Source: Rhodopseudomonas sp. BAL398 (lineage in GTDB: Bacteria; Pseudomonadota; Alphaproteobacteria; Rhizobiales; Xanthobacteraceae). From it: 64,000 nucleotides of DNA. Positions within the stretch are counted from its first letter, which is position 1. Every line of letters starts with the position of its first letter. The translations under genes were made by a program, and so were the position numbers. Location of the stretch: contig NZ_CP133111.1 of the NCBI RefSeq assembly GCF_033001325.1, forward strand, positions 5,875,001-5,939,000, written 5' to 3'. Of this stretch, positions 25,511-34,298 are shown one piece after another. The notes under the pieces are model-generated. The model was not told the origin of the DNA and ran no database searches. It saw only the letters and a program-made list of their open reading frames with translations.

Positions 25511-26128
25511 ATGGTCGCCATGAGAACAATTCTGACGATAGGTCATTCGACCCACTCTTACGAAGAGTTTCTGCACCTTCTTCGGGGGGCTGGCGTTACT
25601 GCCGTGGCCGACGTGCGGAGTTTGCCGTTTTCTCGTCGTCAACCCCAATTTAACAGGCCGGAACTTAAGCGAAAATTGAAGTTGGACAAGATCGATTATG
25701 CCTTTCTCGGTGATGAGCTAGGGGGACGCCCAAAGGCAAGGGACTTGCTCCGTGAAGGAATGGCTGACTACGAAAAGATGGCGCTCACGAGAGGATTTGC
25801 GAGAGGACTTGACCGAATTAGTGAAGGCGCAAAAAAATATAAGATCGCTCTCATGTGCGCTGAGCGTGATCCGTTAGAATGCCATCGTTGCCTTCTTGTC
25901 GGGCGGGCTTTGAAAACGCGCGGGTTCGCTGTACGGAATATACTTTTTGACGGACATCAAAAAAGCCAGGAAGAAATTGAAAGCGATCTGGTCGAAATGC
26001 TTAAGCAAAGCGGAGCTGATCTTTTTCCAACTGATCAGATCGCTAGTGCGTACAGAGATCGCGCGAATCGGGTCGCATTTTCTGCACTTGAAAAGCCATC
26101 CTCCGATAAAGTCGAAGCGGCGGAGTGA
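25511..26128 (+). CDS. DUF488 family protein (first of a tandem pair)
   Basis: A 205-residue protein with all DUF488 landmarks: ILTIGHSTHSYEEF at the start, ADVRSLPFSRRQPQF, YAFLGDELGGRPK, and the Cys-His element MCAERDPLECHRCLL. A charged C-terminal extension follows. DUF488 proteins are widespread and of unproven function; the conserved Cys, Asp and His suggest a catalytic or nucleic-acid-related site. ATG 25511 or 25520 may be used. The DNA is visibly richer in A and T than its neighbours (for example the run around 25828-25840), indicating transfer. It ends exactly where the second DUF488 gene begins. Confidence 0.85.
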   Translation: MVAMRTILTIGHSTHSYEEFLHLLRGAGVTAVADVRSLPFSRRQPQFNRPELKRKLKLDKIDYAFLGDELGGRPKARDLLREGMADYEKMALTRGFARGLDRISEGAKKYKIALMCAERDPLECHRCLLVGRALKTRGFAVRNILFDGHQKSQEEIESDLVEMLKQSGADLFPTDQIASAYRDRANRVAFSALEKPSSDKVEAAE

Positions 26129-26584
26129 ATGTCATTGTCGACTGCCATCAAGGTTGCCACCATTGGATTTACGCAATCCACAGCGGAACGTTTTTTTACC
26201 CGGCTGAAGAGTGCCGACGTTCGGACAGTTATTGATGTCCGTCTTCACAACACGTCTCAATTGGCGGCCTTCGCCAAGGCGGATGATCTCGCTTTCTTCC
26301 TAAGTGAAATCGGCGGCATCAGTTACGTTCATCAACCATTGCTTGCGCCGACCGACACGATGCTCAAAACATACAAGAAAGAAAAAGGTGATTGGGGCGT
26401 CTATCAGGGGCGGTTTCTTCAGCTGATGGAAGAGCGAAGAATCGAGGAGAGATTGAGCCCTGACATGTTTGATGGGGCGTGCATGCTTTGCTCAGAAGCG
26501 CTTCCCCATCATTGCCATCGACGGCTAGTTTGCGAGTATTTGAATGAGAAGTGGGGTGGAATCTTGCACGTTCGCCACCTTTGA
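26129..26584 (+). CDS. DUF488 family protein (second of a tandem pair)
   Basis: A 151-residue second DUF488 member. VATIGFTQSTAERFFTRL replaces the usual IGHS by IGFT; VRTVIDVRLHN, ISYVHQPLLAPTD and MLCSEALPHHCHRRLVCEYL follow, keeping the Cys...HCHR signature. Its ATG comes directly after the TGA of the first gene with no gap, so the two are certainly cotranscribed and perhaps form a heteromer. Base composition is again AT-rich. Both sit between the 109-bp direct repeats. Function unknown. Confidence 0.85.
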   Translation: MSLSTAIKVATIGFTQSTAERFFTRLKSADVRTVIDVRLHNTSQLAAFAKADDLAFFLSEIGGISYVHQPLLAPTDTMLKTYKKEKGDWGVYQGRFLQLMEERRIEERLSPDMFDGACMLCSEALPHHCHRRLVCEYLNEKWGGILHVRHL

Positions 26585-26635
26585 TCGCAGTTGCATTGAC
26601 GTCTCAGACTTAAAAGTGGCTGAAACAATTCAGTC

Positions 26636-26744
26636 CTACTCCCGCAGCCCGTTCACCTTCGCCACCCATGCCCGCACCTCGACCAGCACCTGCGGCAGCA
26701 CCGCCTTCACCTCGGCCACGGTCATCCCCGCCTTGATCGCCGGG
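26636..26744. repeat. Right copy of 109-bp direct duplication
   Basis: This copy is the native 3' end of the DUF2927 gene (stop codon plus about 36 codons). Its partner at 25342-25450 is in the same orientation, 1294 bases to the left. Confidence 0.93.
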
Positions 26745-27454
26745 TGATACAGGATGTTGAGGATGTACTGATCATAGACGTCGAAATACCCCATCTGAAC
26801 GTCGTCATTGAACATCGTCCACGGCACCGAATCGGTGTCGTTGATCGGCCCCAGCGACTGCAGCAGCTCCTCATAAGCGCAATCGAGAAACACGAAGTCG
26901 CCATTGTCGACGGTGAGGATCACGTCGGAATGCTGGATCTCGTAGCGCTCGTTCTTGCGGAAGCCGGACAGGCATTGCGGATCGAGAGAATCGTGGATCT
27001 CGCGGGCGCGGTCGGCGCCGTAGAAGCGGGCGATGGTGCTGTCGAGATCGCGGTCGCGCACCAGCCGGACGCTGACATTGGCGGCGTCGGCGCTGTCCGC
27101 CATCGCGATGTCGAGGTGCTGCACCCGGGCGGCGATGTCGGCGATCACGCGGGCGAGCTGCGCCCTGCGCGCGGGGCTGTCGGCGCCATCGGCGAACACC
27201 CGGACCGGCGTGTCATATTTGCGGATGCGGTCGACCCGGCCGGCGAGATGGAATTCGGCGCCGAACGCGGTCTTGAAGAAGCCGTCGAGGATCTCGGCAT
27301 CGCTGAAGATCTTGCGCTCGACGCGCTGCTTGGCGGCGATCGCCGCCGGTTCAGCCCCGGCGGGGCAGGGCGCCACGAGGGCGCCGAGCATCGTGGCGGT
27401 CAGGACGACCGCGAGCAGTCGTCGAACCTGCCGGGACCGCGGAGCGTTTTGCAT
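26636..27454 (-). CDS. DUF2927 domain, probably secreted protein
   Basis: A 272-residue protein. A signal-peptide-like segment (about 10-35, LLAVVLTATMLGALVAPCPAGA) precedes the domain. The mature part includes FHLAGRVDRIRKYDTPVRVF, a hydrophilic middle with VSVRLVRDRDL, and the conserved ending DCAYEELLQSLGPINDTDSVPW and FDVYDQYILNILYHPAIKAGM. These match DUF2927, a periplasmic or secreted family of unknown function. ATG 27454 was preferred because the preceding extension is not signal-like. Its last 36 codons are duplicated at 25342-25450. The adjacent YkuD transpeptidase suggests an envelope role. Confidence 0.78.
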   Translation of the reverse strand: MQNAPRSRQVRRLLAVVLTATMLGALVAPCPAGAEPAAIAAKQRVERKIFSDAEILDGFFKTAFGAEFHLAGRVDRIRKYDTPVRVFADGADSPARRAQLARVIADIAARVQHLDIAMADSADAANVSVRLVRDRDLDSTIARFYGADRAREIHDSLDPQCLSGFRKNERYEIQHSDVILTVDNGDFVFLDCAYEELLQSLGPINDTDSVPWTMFNDDVQMGYFDVYDQYILNILYHPAIKAGMTVAEVKAVLPQVLVEVRAWVAKVNGLRE

Positions 27455-27522
27455 CGCCGCAACGCTGCCGCAATCCGCTGGATCGCGCAAGACGATCCTG
27501 CGCCGCGGCGCCCGGCCGTGGA

Positions 27523-28140
27523 TCAGTTGTTCTTCACCACCACCTTGGCGCCGACCCGGACCCGGTCATAGAGGTCCTTGACGTCGTCATTGGTCATGCG
27601 GAAGCAGCCCGACGACACCGCCTGGCCGATCGTCTCGGGCTCGTTGGAACCGTGGATGCGGTACAGCGTCGAGCCCAGATACATCGCGCGGGCGCCGAGC
27701 GGATTGTCGATGCCGCCGGGCATGAAGCGCGGCAGATCGGGACGGCGCGCCAGCATCTGTGCCGGCGGGGTCCAGCTCGGCCATTCCTTCTTGGCGGTGA
27801 TGCGGTGCACGCCGCCCCAGCGGAAGCCGTCGCGGCCGACGCCGATGCCGTAGCGCAGCGCCTGGTCGGGGCCGGTGACCAGATAGAGCCGCCGCTCCGC
27901 GGTGCTGATGACGATGGTGCCGGGCTCGTAATTGCTGTGGAAGCCGACCACGGTGCGCGGAATCGGGCCGCTGCCGGTGGTGCCGCCGGCGCCGAAATTG
28001 GCGAAGAAATTGGCGAAGGACGGCGAATCGTCGACCTGGAAGTCCTGGCTCGGCTGCTCCCGCCGTTCACGGGCATCGGCGGGCACCGCCACGGTGATCA
28101 ACGCGGCGACGGCGACAAGCAGGGCAAGCAAACGTTTCAT
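27523..28140 (-). CDS. L,D-transpeptidase, YkuD family
   Basis: A 205-residue secreted enzyme. A signal peptide (about 1-23, LLALLVAVAALITVAVPADA) and a linker precede a YkuD domain. The domain includes GTIVISTAERRLYLVTG, MYLGSTLYRIHGSNEPETIG and the catalytic SSGCFRMTNDDVKDLYDRV, with the active Cys. It forms 3-3 cross-links or lipoprotein attachments in peptidoglycan. ATG 28140 or 28143 are both possible. A very long open frame extends upstream to 30441 but runs antisense to the TPP-enzyme gene and is not coding. Confidence 0.9.
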   Translation of the reverse strand: MKRLLALLVAVAALITVAVPADARERREQPSQDFQVDDSPSFANFFANFGAGGTTGSGPIPRTVVGFHSNYEPGTIVISTAERRLYLVTGPDQALRYGIGVGRDGFRWGGVHRITAKKEWPSWTPPAQMLARRPDLPRFMPGGIDNPLGARAMYLGSTLYRIHGSNEPETIGQAVSSGCFRMTNDDVKDLYDRVRVGAKVVVKNN

Positions 28141-28368
28141 CATGGTCCTCGCGATAAAATCGGTGCCCGAGAGAGGCCACAATTCGTCCGGTTTCGCAAG
28201 CCACGCCCGCGTGAGACGCGCTGGCGGCGCCATGGTTGCCGGCAATGGTGGGAAAACCGCAACAGCGCGCTCCCCCCGAAGGCGATAGCAGCAATGCGCG
28301 GAAGCCTTTGACGCGACCGTGGAACAATGTTTGATCGATCGAGCAACAAATCCAACGGGGAGTGAACG

Positions 28369-29913
28369 ATGAACGGTGCGGAAAGCCTGGTGCGAACCTT
28401 GGTCGCGGGCGGAGTCGATGTCTGCTTTGCCAATCCGGGAACCTCGGAGATGCATTTCGTCGCCGCGCTCGATCGTGTCGAGGGGATGCGCTGCGTGCTC
28501 GGCCTGTTCGAGGGCGTCGTCACCGGCGCCGCCGATGGCTATTACCGCATGAAGGGCTCGCCGGCCTCGACCCTGCTGCATCTCGGCCCCGGCCTCGCCA
28601 ATGGCCTTGCCAATCTGCACAACGCCAAGAAGGCATCGTCCGGCATCGTCAACATCGTCGGCCAGCACGCCACCTATCATATCGATTACAACGCGCCGCT
28701 GACCTCCGACATCGAGGGCCTGGCGCGGCCGATGTCGTCCTGGGTCCGCACCTCGCCGGATGCCAAATCGGTGGCCGGTGATGGCGCCGCCGCGATCGCC
28801 GCGGCGAAGAGTTCGCCGGCGCAGATCGCCACGCTGATATTGCCCGCCGACACCGCCTGGAACGAGGCCGACGGCATCGCCGCGGTGCCGGAGCCGTCGC
28901 AGCGCGCCAGCTATTCGCCGCGCGCGGTGGAAACCGCCGCCAAGATCCTGCGTGGCGGCGCCCAGAACCTGCTGCTGCTGACCGGCGGCGCCTTGACCGA
29001 GCACGGCCTGGCGCTGGCGGCGCAGATCGCCGGCAAGACCGGCTGCAAGGTGATGGGCCAGACCTATAATCCGAAAATGGCGCGCGGCAGCGGCCGGTTT
29101 GCGATCGACCGGATTCCTTACGTGATCGAGGCCGCGCTGCCGATCCTGAAGGACTTCAAGAACATCGTGCTGGTCGAGGCCAATGATCCGGTGGCGTTCT
29201 TCGCCTATCCGAACAAGCCGAGCCTGCTCAAGCCGGAGGGCTGCGAGGTCCACCGCATGACCGAGGGCGGCGAGAATTCGGTCGCAGCCCTGGAAGCGCT
29301 GGCCGGCGCGCTCGGCGCCAAGCCGTCCGATGTCCAGCCGCAAAAGATGGTTGAACTGGCCCGGCCGAGCGGCGCGCTGACCCACGCCTCGATCGCGATG
29401 GCGATCGCGATGGCGATCCCCGAACGCGCCATCGTGGTCGATGAATCGATCACCACCGGCCGCGGCTTCTTTCCGCCGACCGCGGCCGCCGCGCCGCATG
29501 ACTGGCTGCAGAATATGGGCGGCTCGATCGGCTTCTCGACGCCGGTCGCCACCGGCGCCGCGGTTGCGTGCCCCGATCGCAAGGTGATCTGCATGGTCGG
29601 CGATGGCAGCGCGATGTACACGCTGCAATCGCTGTGGACCCAGGCGCGCGAAAATCTCGACGTCACCACCATCGTCTTCGCCAACCGCACCTACCAGATC
29701 CTGAAGGGCGAGTTCGACGGCGTCGGCGCCGGCGAGATGGGCCGGCGCGCCGCCGACATGCTCAATATCGACCGCCCGGCGCTGGACTGGGTGTCGCTGG
29801 CCAAGGGCATGGGCCTGCCGGCGCGCTCGGTGACGACCGCGGAGGAATTCAACAAGGCGCTGGCCGACGGCCTCGCCGGCGGCGGCCCGAACCTGATCGA
29901 GGTGCTGATGTAG
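28369..29913 (+). CDS. Thiamine-diphosphate enzyme, acetolactate synthase large-subunit-like
   Basis: A 514-residue TPP enzyme. The N-terminal domain carries the catalytic Glu48 in LGLFEGVVTGAADGYYRM. The C-terminal TPP/Mg motif runs GDGSAMYTLQSLW to VVFANRTYQIL type (GDG...N). The domain order is that of acetolactate synthase and benzoylformate decarboxylase relatives. No small regulatory subunit gene lies next to it, and the gene stands alone. Residues that bind FAD in true acetolactate synthase are not obvious, so it could be a related 2-oxo acid decarboxylase or lyase. GGGGAG precedes ATG 28369. Confidence 0.75.
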   Translation: MNGAESLVRTLVAGGVDVCFANPGTSEMHFVAALDRVEGMRCVLGLFEGVVTGAADGYYRMKGSPASTLLHLGPGLANGLANLHNAKKASSGIVNIVGQHATYHIDYNAPLTSDIEGLARPMSSWVRTSPDAKSVAGDGAAAIAAAKSSPAQIATLILPADTAWNEADGIAAVPEPSQRASYSPRAVETAAKILRGGAQNLLLLTGGALTEHGLALAAQIAGKTGCKVMGQTYNPKMARGSGRFAIDRIPYVIEAALPILKDFKNIVLVEANDPVAFFAYPNKPSLLKPEGCEVHRMTEGGENSVAALEALAGALGAKPSDVQPQKMVELARPSGALTHASIAMAIAMAIPERAIVVDESITTGRGFFPPTAAAAPHDWLQNMGGSIGFSTPVATGAAVACPDRKVICMVGDGSAMYTLQSLWTQARENLDVTTIVFANRTYQILKGEFDGVGAGEMGRRAADMLNIDRPALDWVSLAKGMGLPARSVTTAEEFNKALADGLAGGGPNLIEVLM

Positions 29914-30057
29914 CCGGCGCCGCGCCCGAATGGTTTTGCGCCTGGGCGCGGTCTGGGCCATGATGCCCGAATGGAGCTGCAACTCTGGAACCCGGCACGC
30001 GTTTCTTGAACTGTCGGTCCAGCGTCGTCGTTCCGGGGCCGCAAGCCTGGAGCCGGG

Positions 30058-30489
30058 ATGAAGCGATATCTGATTTTTGGTTTGCTCGGTCCGCTGATTG
30101 GCGGGCTGCTGCTGTTGTTCGCCACCAGCTATCTGTCGGGCTATTGGGCCAACGCCGATCTGATGGAGATCCAGAAATTCTTCGTCGTCCTGTTCAAGTC
30201 GCTCAAATACAGCTACCTGTTTGGCATCCTGCCGGCGCTGATGGTCGCCGCATTGGATGAGATCTTCTCCAATATCAGGCGGATCAGTCCGCTGCTGCGG
30301 ATGCTGCTGATCGGGCTGATCGGATTTCTCGCCACCGCCTTGATGTATAGCAACCGCGGCCCGGACAGCGGCACGTTTCAATTTTTCCTTTACGGGCTGG
30401 TCGGCTTGGTGCCCGCGACGCTGTCGTCCTTTCTGGCGCACAAATTCATCGACGCCCCGGCAAACGCGGCCGTGCCCTCGGCGCGGTGA
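30058..30489 (+). CDS. DUF5413-like inner membrane protein
   Basis: A 143-residue protein with about four hydrophobic segments: IFGLLGPLIGGLLLLFATSYL, YSYLFGILPALMVAAL, MLLIGLIGFLATALMY and FLYGLVGLVPATLSSFLA. I recognise this plan from Rhodopseudomonas and Bradyrhizobium hypothetical proteins annotated as DUF5413, but no function is known. ATG 30058 directly follows CCGGG-type DNA without a strong ribosome site. It lies 144 bases after the TPP enzyme and before a repeat-rich stretch. Confidence 0.65.
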   Translation: MKRYLIFGLLGPLIGGLLLLFATSYLSGYWANADLMEIQKFFVVLFKSLKYSYLFGILPALMVAALDEIFSNIRRISPLLRMLLIGLIGFLATALMYSNRGPDSGTFQFFLYGLVGLVPATLSSFLAHKFIDAPANAAVPSAR

Positions 30490-31387
30490 CTTGGCATGGC
30501 GGGGCGCGCGCCGTTGCGCGCGAACTGGAATTCATACTGACGACCGAGTAATCGACAGCGTGCCCCGGATGCAGTGCAACGCGCCGCGCAGCGGCGTGGT
30601 GCGCTGCTAAGGGTCCCGGTTGGGGCGGCGCGCAAAGCGGGGTCCCGGTTCTGCGACGCAGCGCTGCGCGCTGCATCGCGCCCGGGACGCGGGCACTGCG
30701 AAAATTTCACGCCGGCTTCATTTTGCACACGAGGCCACGGACGCGTCCCGCGTCCGGCGTTCCGCGCGCCCTCTTGGCAAGAGGGCGGAACGTTCACCGC
30801 AAAACCCGGGCGCAAACGCGCCGCGGGATCGCGAAGGTGTATCTAGAATTTCGTGGTTGTTTGACAATCAAATCCGAATTCGTGTCCCGGGCGCGGTGCA
30901 GCGCGTAGCGCTGCTCCGCAGAACCGGGACCCCGCTTCCACTGCCGACAACACCACCGGGGCCCCGGCTCTGCAGCGCACCACGCCGCTGCGCGGCGCGT
31001 TGCGCTGCGTCCGGGGCACGGACGACAGCGATTGCGGGTAGCAGCCGTGGCGGCGGTTGCAAGAAGTTCAGAGCATGCTCACCGGCTCACGCCTAGCATC
31101 GACGTCGTAAGCGCTATTTGAAAATCGAATCCTAACTCACCGCCCGTGTCCCGGGCGCGATGCGGCACGCAGTGCCGCTTCGCAGAACCGGGACCCCGGT
31201 TCAACCGTCGCCGAAACCAGCGGGGCCCCTTCTCAGCAGCGCACCACGCCGCAAGCGCGGCGCGTTGCACTGCGCCCGGGGCACGACGACAGCAATTGGC
31301 GGAATTCAGCGGGACAGCCGCCATGGAGCGTCGGCGCGTCATGCAGAACGCGTCGCCGCCCGCGTCAGGGAGCGGCACGCGGCGCGG
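30490..31387. repeat. Repeat-rich intergenic region (three family A copies)
   Basis: About 900 bases without a supportable gene. Family A copies are at 30559-30693 (inverted orientation), 30881-31020 and 31145-31285 (both direct). A further strong hairpin around 30758-30795 pairs CGTTCCGC with GCGGAACG around CCCTCTTGGCAAGAGGG. The spacers before the direct copies share GACAATCAAATCC-like versus GAAAATCGAATCC DNA, so a larger unit may have duplicated. Confidence 0.8.
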
Positions 31388-31702
31388 CTATGGCCGCGGC
31401 GCGTCGCCCCAGGAGCTCAGGCTTTCGATCGCGTCTTCCTGCAATGCTTCTTCCAGCCGCGCCTTCAGCGCCGCATGGCGATCGCTGATCGCCCTGGCAT
31501 CGGCGGCAGTGATCCCGGCATCGCGACTCTGGACCAGCCGGCTGAGGCGAAGAAACTCCTCGGTCTCCTCCGCCGACAGGCCGATGATCACGGTGCCGCC
31601 CGCGCTGTCCCTGGTCAGCGCGCGTTTCTGCTCCAGCCACAGCCGCATCGGCGTTTCCTGCTCGAGCAGCGCGGTGATCTTCTGTTCGTATGAATGAGGC
31701 AT
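31388..31702 (-). CDS. Small charged protein of unknown function
   Basis: A 104-residue soluble protein rich in Glu, Arg and Ala, almost wholly predicted helical (for example ARAISDRHAALKARLEEALQED). No motif is recognised. ATG 31702 is the natural start: an in-frame extension to 31966 would translate the tRNA-Val gene and is rejected. It lies in the 5'-to-3' direction directly after the tRNA on the same strand. Low-complexity composition leaves some doubt that it is expressed. Confidence 0.5.
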   Translation of the reverse strand: MPHSYEQKITALLEQETPMRLWLEQKRALTRDSAGGTVIIGLSAEETEEFLRLSRLVQSRDAGITAADARAISDRHAALKARLEEALQEDAIESLSSWGDAPRP

Positions 31703-31873
31703 TGGTTTCGATCCGCTTCCAACCCTGTCGGTCTCCCGACCCTGACGATGGTCTCGTGAGCCATCTGTCGGCTGGCTAGCCCGAGCTGCGCTACGGCCGC
31801 ATTGTGCCGAATCAAATGTGGTTGAGACTGCCCTGCGGCATTTTTGCGCGGAAGGTAGTGGGGTGGGGCGGAA

Positions 31874-31948
31874 TGGTGGGCGCACAAGGGATCGAACCTT
31901 GGACCTCTCCCGTGTGAAGGGAACGCTCTCCCGCTGAGCTATGCGCCC
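31874..31948 (-). tRNA. tRNA-Val (anticodon CAC)
   Basis: The minus strand reads GGGCGCATAGCTCAGCGGGA onward. A seven-base acceptor stem, GCTC/GAGC D stem, TTCCC/GGGAG anticodon stem with loop TTCACAC, T arm CAAGG-TTCGATC-CCTTG, and an encoded terminal CCA are all present. Anticodon CAC decodes GTG valine codons. Confidence 0.95.
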
Positions 31949-32055
31949 GGGATGATCGCGAAACACGGCAACGGCCGGTCCCCAACGATCTCGTGGCGGG
32001 ATTTACGGAGTGCAGGGCGGGGGTGTCAAGCGCTCTGCAGTCCGAGGGCCGTTAT

Positions 32056-33276
32056 TCAGCCGATCTGGCTGGCGCGGGAGGCATGCGACTGCAGCGCCCG
32101 GATCCGTTGCGCCAGCGTGCCCTGGGCGGGCTCGACGCCATTGACCGGCTCGGCGCCATTGGGGCGGCTGGTTCGGGCCGGTTCCGCCGCCAGGATCGCC
32201 TCGATCGGCGAATCCGGGCCTTCCAGCGTGATCGCCAGCTTGGCAACCTCGGCGGCGATGTCGTTGATCCGCTCGCGCAGCAGCGCGTTCTCCATCCGCT
32301 CGGTGGCCCAGCTGGTTTCGGCCTGTTGCTGGATGGCGTTGAGTTCGCGCTGGGTCTGGGCGCGCTCGGCGAGGGCGACGCGCAACTGCTCCTCGAGCGC
32401 GGCCTTCTCGCTGCGCAACCGGGCCAGTTCGGACGTATTGCCGCCCTTCTTGGCGGCGTCGTCGCGCAATTGCTTGTTCTCGACGTCGCGCTCGACCAGC
32501 AATTTGGCCTGGGCGGCAAGCTGAGCCTCGAGCTCGCTGACGCGGCCGCCAAGCATCTCGGCTTCCTTGACCTGGGCGATCAGCTGGCGGTCGAGATCGT
32601 TGACGCGCTGGCTGAGGCTTTGCACGCGGTCGCGCGCCTGATCCAGTTCGCGGGTGGCGGCTTCGGATTCGTCGCGCTGCTGCTCCAGCCGCGCCTGGGT
32701 GGCGGCGAATTCCTGCTCGGCGTCGTCGACGCGGCTTTTCAGCGCATCGATCTGGGTCCGCACCGCGATCAATTCGACCTGGCGGCTGTCCGCCATCATC
32801 GAGCGGTCATTCAATTCGGAGTTGATTCGTGCCAGCTCGGCCTGTTTCTCGGTCAAGGCGGCTTCGGCGCCGCGCAGCGCCTGGGTCTTGGCGGCGAATT
32901 CCTCCTCGGTGGCGCGCAGCTGGTCCTTGACGGCGGTCTCGCGGGCTTCGAGCGTGAGGATCGCGGCGTTCTTCTCCTCGAGCTCGAGCTTGAGGCGGTT
33001 GATCGCGTCGCTTTTCTTGCCGAGTTCGGCGAATTGGCTGGTGGTCTTGTTCTTGAGCTTGTCGACGCTCATCTCCAGCCGCCGCGCCGACATCGCGAAT
33101 TCGGCGCGCAGCTGGTCCTTGTCGGCCTGGATCTCGGCCATCGACAGCGGCGTGGCGGCTTCCAGTCGCTTGGTGGTCAGCCGCACCGCGCGGTTATGGA
33201 CCAACGGCACGACCATCAGCCAGCACAGCATCGAGATCAGAAAACCGATCGCCAGATACATGATCGGTTCGATCAT
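32056..33276 (-). CDS. Membrane-anchored coiled-coil protein
   Basis: A 406-residue protein. One N-terminal membrane helix (about 3-24, IMYLAIGFLISMLCWLMVVPLV) is followed by a continuous coiled coil from about 40 to 345 (heptads of Leu, Ala, Glu, Lys, Arg and Gln). A short Pro/Ala-rich tail with NGAEPVNGVEPAQG follows. Such proteins act as envelope scaffolds or spacers, but no specific family was recognised. It is widely conserved in the Bradyrhizobium group to my recollection. No operon partner overlaps it; an EipA gene is the next upstream neighbour. Confidence 0.7.
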   Translation of the reverse strand: MIEPIMYLAIGFLISMLCWLMVVPLVHNRAVRLTTKRLEAATPLSMAEIQADKDQLRAEFAMSARRLEMSVDKLKNKTTSQFAELGKKSDAINRLKLELEEKNAAILTLEARETAVKDQLRATEEEFAAKTQALRGAEAALTEKQAELARINSELNDRSMMADSRQVELIAVRTQIDALKSRVDDAEQEFAATQARLEQQRDESEAATRELDQARDRVQSLSQRVNDLDRQLIAQVKEAEMLGGRVSELEAQLAAQAKLLVERDVENKQLRDDAAKKGGNTSELARLRSEKAALEEQLRVALAERAQTQRELNAIQQQAETSWATERMENALLRERINDIAAEVAKLAITLEGPDSPIEAILAAEPARTSRPNGAEPVNGVEPAQGTLAQRIRALQSHASRASQIG

Positions 33277-33500
33277 GGATGTCTCCTCTACGCGGAATGG
33301 TCGTGCCCGCTCCGCAACGCCAAAGCCGGCGTGGCGGATTGCGTCGGCGCAGTCACGGTTTCAAAGCGGTCTGTCGCGGCCAATGCACTCGCATCGCCCA
33401 AAACCCGCCGCGGACCATGCCATGAGGCGCAAGGCCAATGCCAGCGCAATGCTGCGTTAACGTGAATCCGTAACCAGTCCCGGCGCCCGGCCGGGGCCGG

Positions 33501-34187
33501 TCAGAACGGGTTCCAGGTCGCCTTCGGGGTGTATTTCAGATAGCCGATATTGGCGCCCAGCCGCAGCCCGATGCCGGAGCGGATCGGCACCAGCACGATA
33601 TTGTTCGCGGTCAGCGCGGTCATGCCGAAGCCGCCGACGATATAGGCGGAGCCTTCGATGCCGGCGAAGCGCTGATAGATCGCGTTGGTCGACGGCAGAT
33701 TATACACCAACGTCATGCTCCTGGCACCGTCGCCGCCCCAGTCGAAGCCGACCGACGGGCCCTGCCAATACACCCGCAGATCGCCGGCATTCTTGGTGTA
33801 GAGCGTGCCTTCGCCGTAGCGCAGCCCGGCGACAAAGGCGCCCGAGCCTTCCTCGCCCAGGATATATCCGTTCGGCAGGCCCCATTGGCTGACCGCGCGC
33901 TCGATCACCGAGGCGAGCCCCCTGGAGACATTGCCGAAGAAGCGGTGGCCGGCATTGGTCAATTCGTCTGGCCGATAGGTGCCCTGGCTCTGCGCCGTGC
34001 GCACCGGCGCAGGCTGCTGCCGAGGCCGATAGGGCTGCTGCTGCGGCTGGTATGGCGGTTGGTATTGCGGTTGAGGCTGATATTGCGATTGCGGCTGATA
34101 GGGCGGCTGGCCTTGCTGCGCTGCTGCAGGCGCGATCAAGGCCACCGCGGCGAGCGTCCGCGCTGCGAGGCGTAAAGCGAAGCTCAT
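33501..34187 (-). CDS. eipA: DUF1134 protein, EipA-like envelope integrity protein
   Basis: A 228-residue periplasmic protein. The signal peptide (about 1-22, LAARTLAAVALIAPAAAQQ) is followed by a Pro/Gln/Tyr-rich repetitive stretch (about 23-65). The DUF1134 domain follows: VIERAVSQWGLPNGYILGEE, GALVAGLRYGEGTLYTKN-type sequence, VGFDWGGDGARSM and AYIVGGFGMTALT. Brucella EipA of this family is CtrA-regulated and needed for envelope integrity. ATG 34187 begins the signal peptide; the upstream extension is not coding-like. The low-complexity stretch may vary among strains. Confidence 0.85.
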   Translation of the reverse strand: MSFALRLAARTLAAVALIAPAAAQQGQPPYQPQSQYQPQPQYQPPYQPQQQPYRPRQQPAPVRTAQSQGTYRPDELTNAGHRFFGNVSRGLASVIERAVSQWGLPNGYILGEEGSGAFVAGLRYGEGTLYTKNAGDLRVYWQGPSVGFDWGGDGARSMTLVYNLPSTNAIYQRFAGIEGSAYIVGGFGMTALTANNIVLVPIRSGIGLRLGANIGYLKYTPKATWNPF

Positions 34188-34298
34188 GAAATGTACCCCT
34201 GGGTATTGAAATGGTCGCGCCGGCTTTAACCGGATGCTGACCGGCATCCGTTACGCTGCGTCGATCGTCCCTCGACTCGAGCGTTATCGGCATCAACT

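Noticed and set aside
27523-30441. A 972-codon open minus-strand frame
   Set aside because: Only the last 205 codons form the YkuD protein. The rest runs antisense to the TPP-enzyme gene and its composition is that of a high-GC shadow frame.
31703-31966. N-terminal extension of the small protein at 31388
   Set aside because: It translates straight through the tRNA-Val gene.
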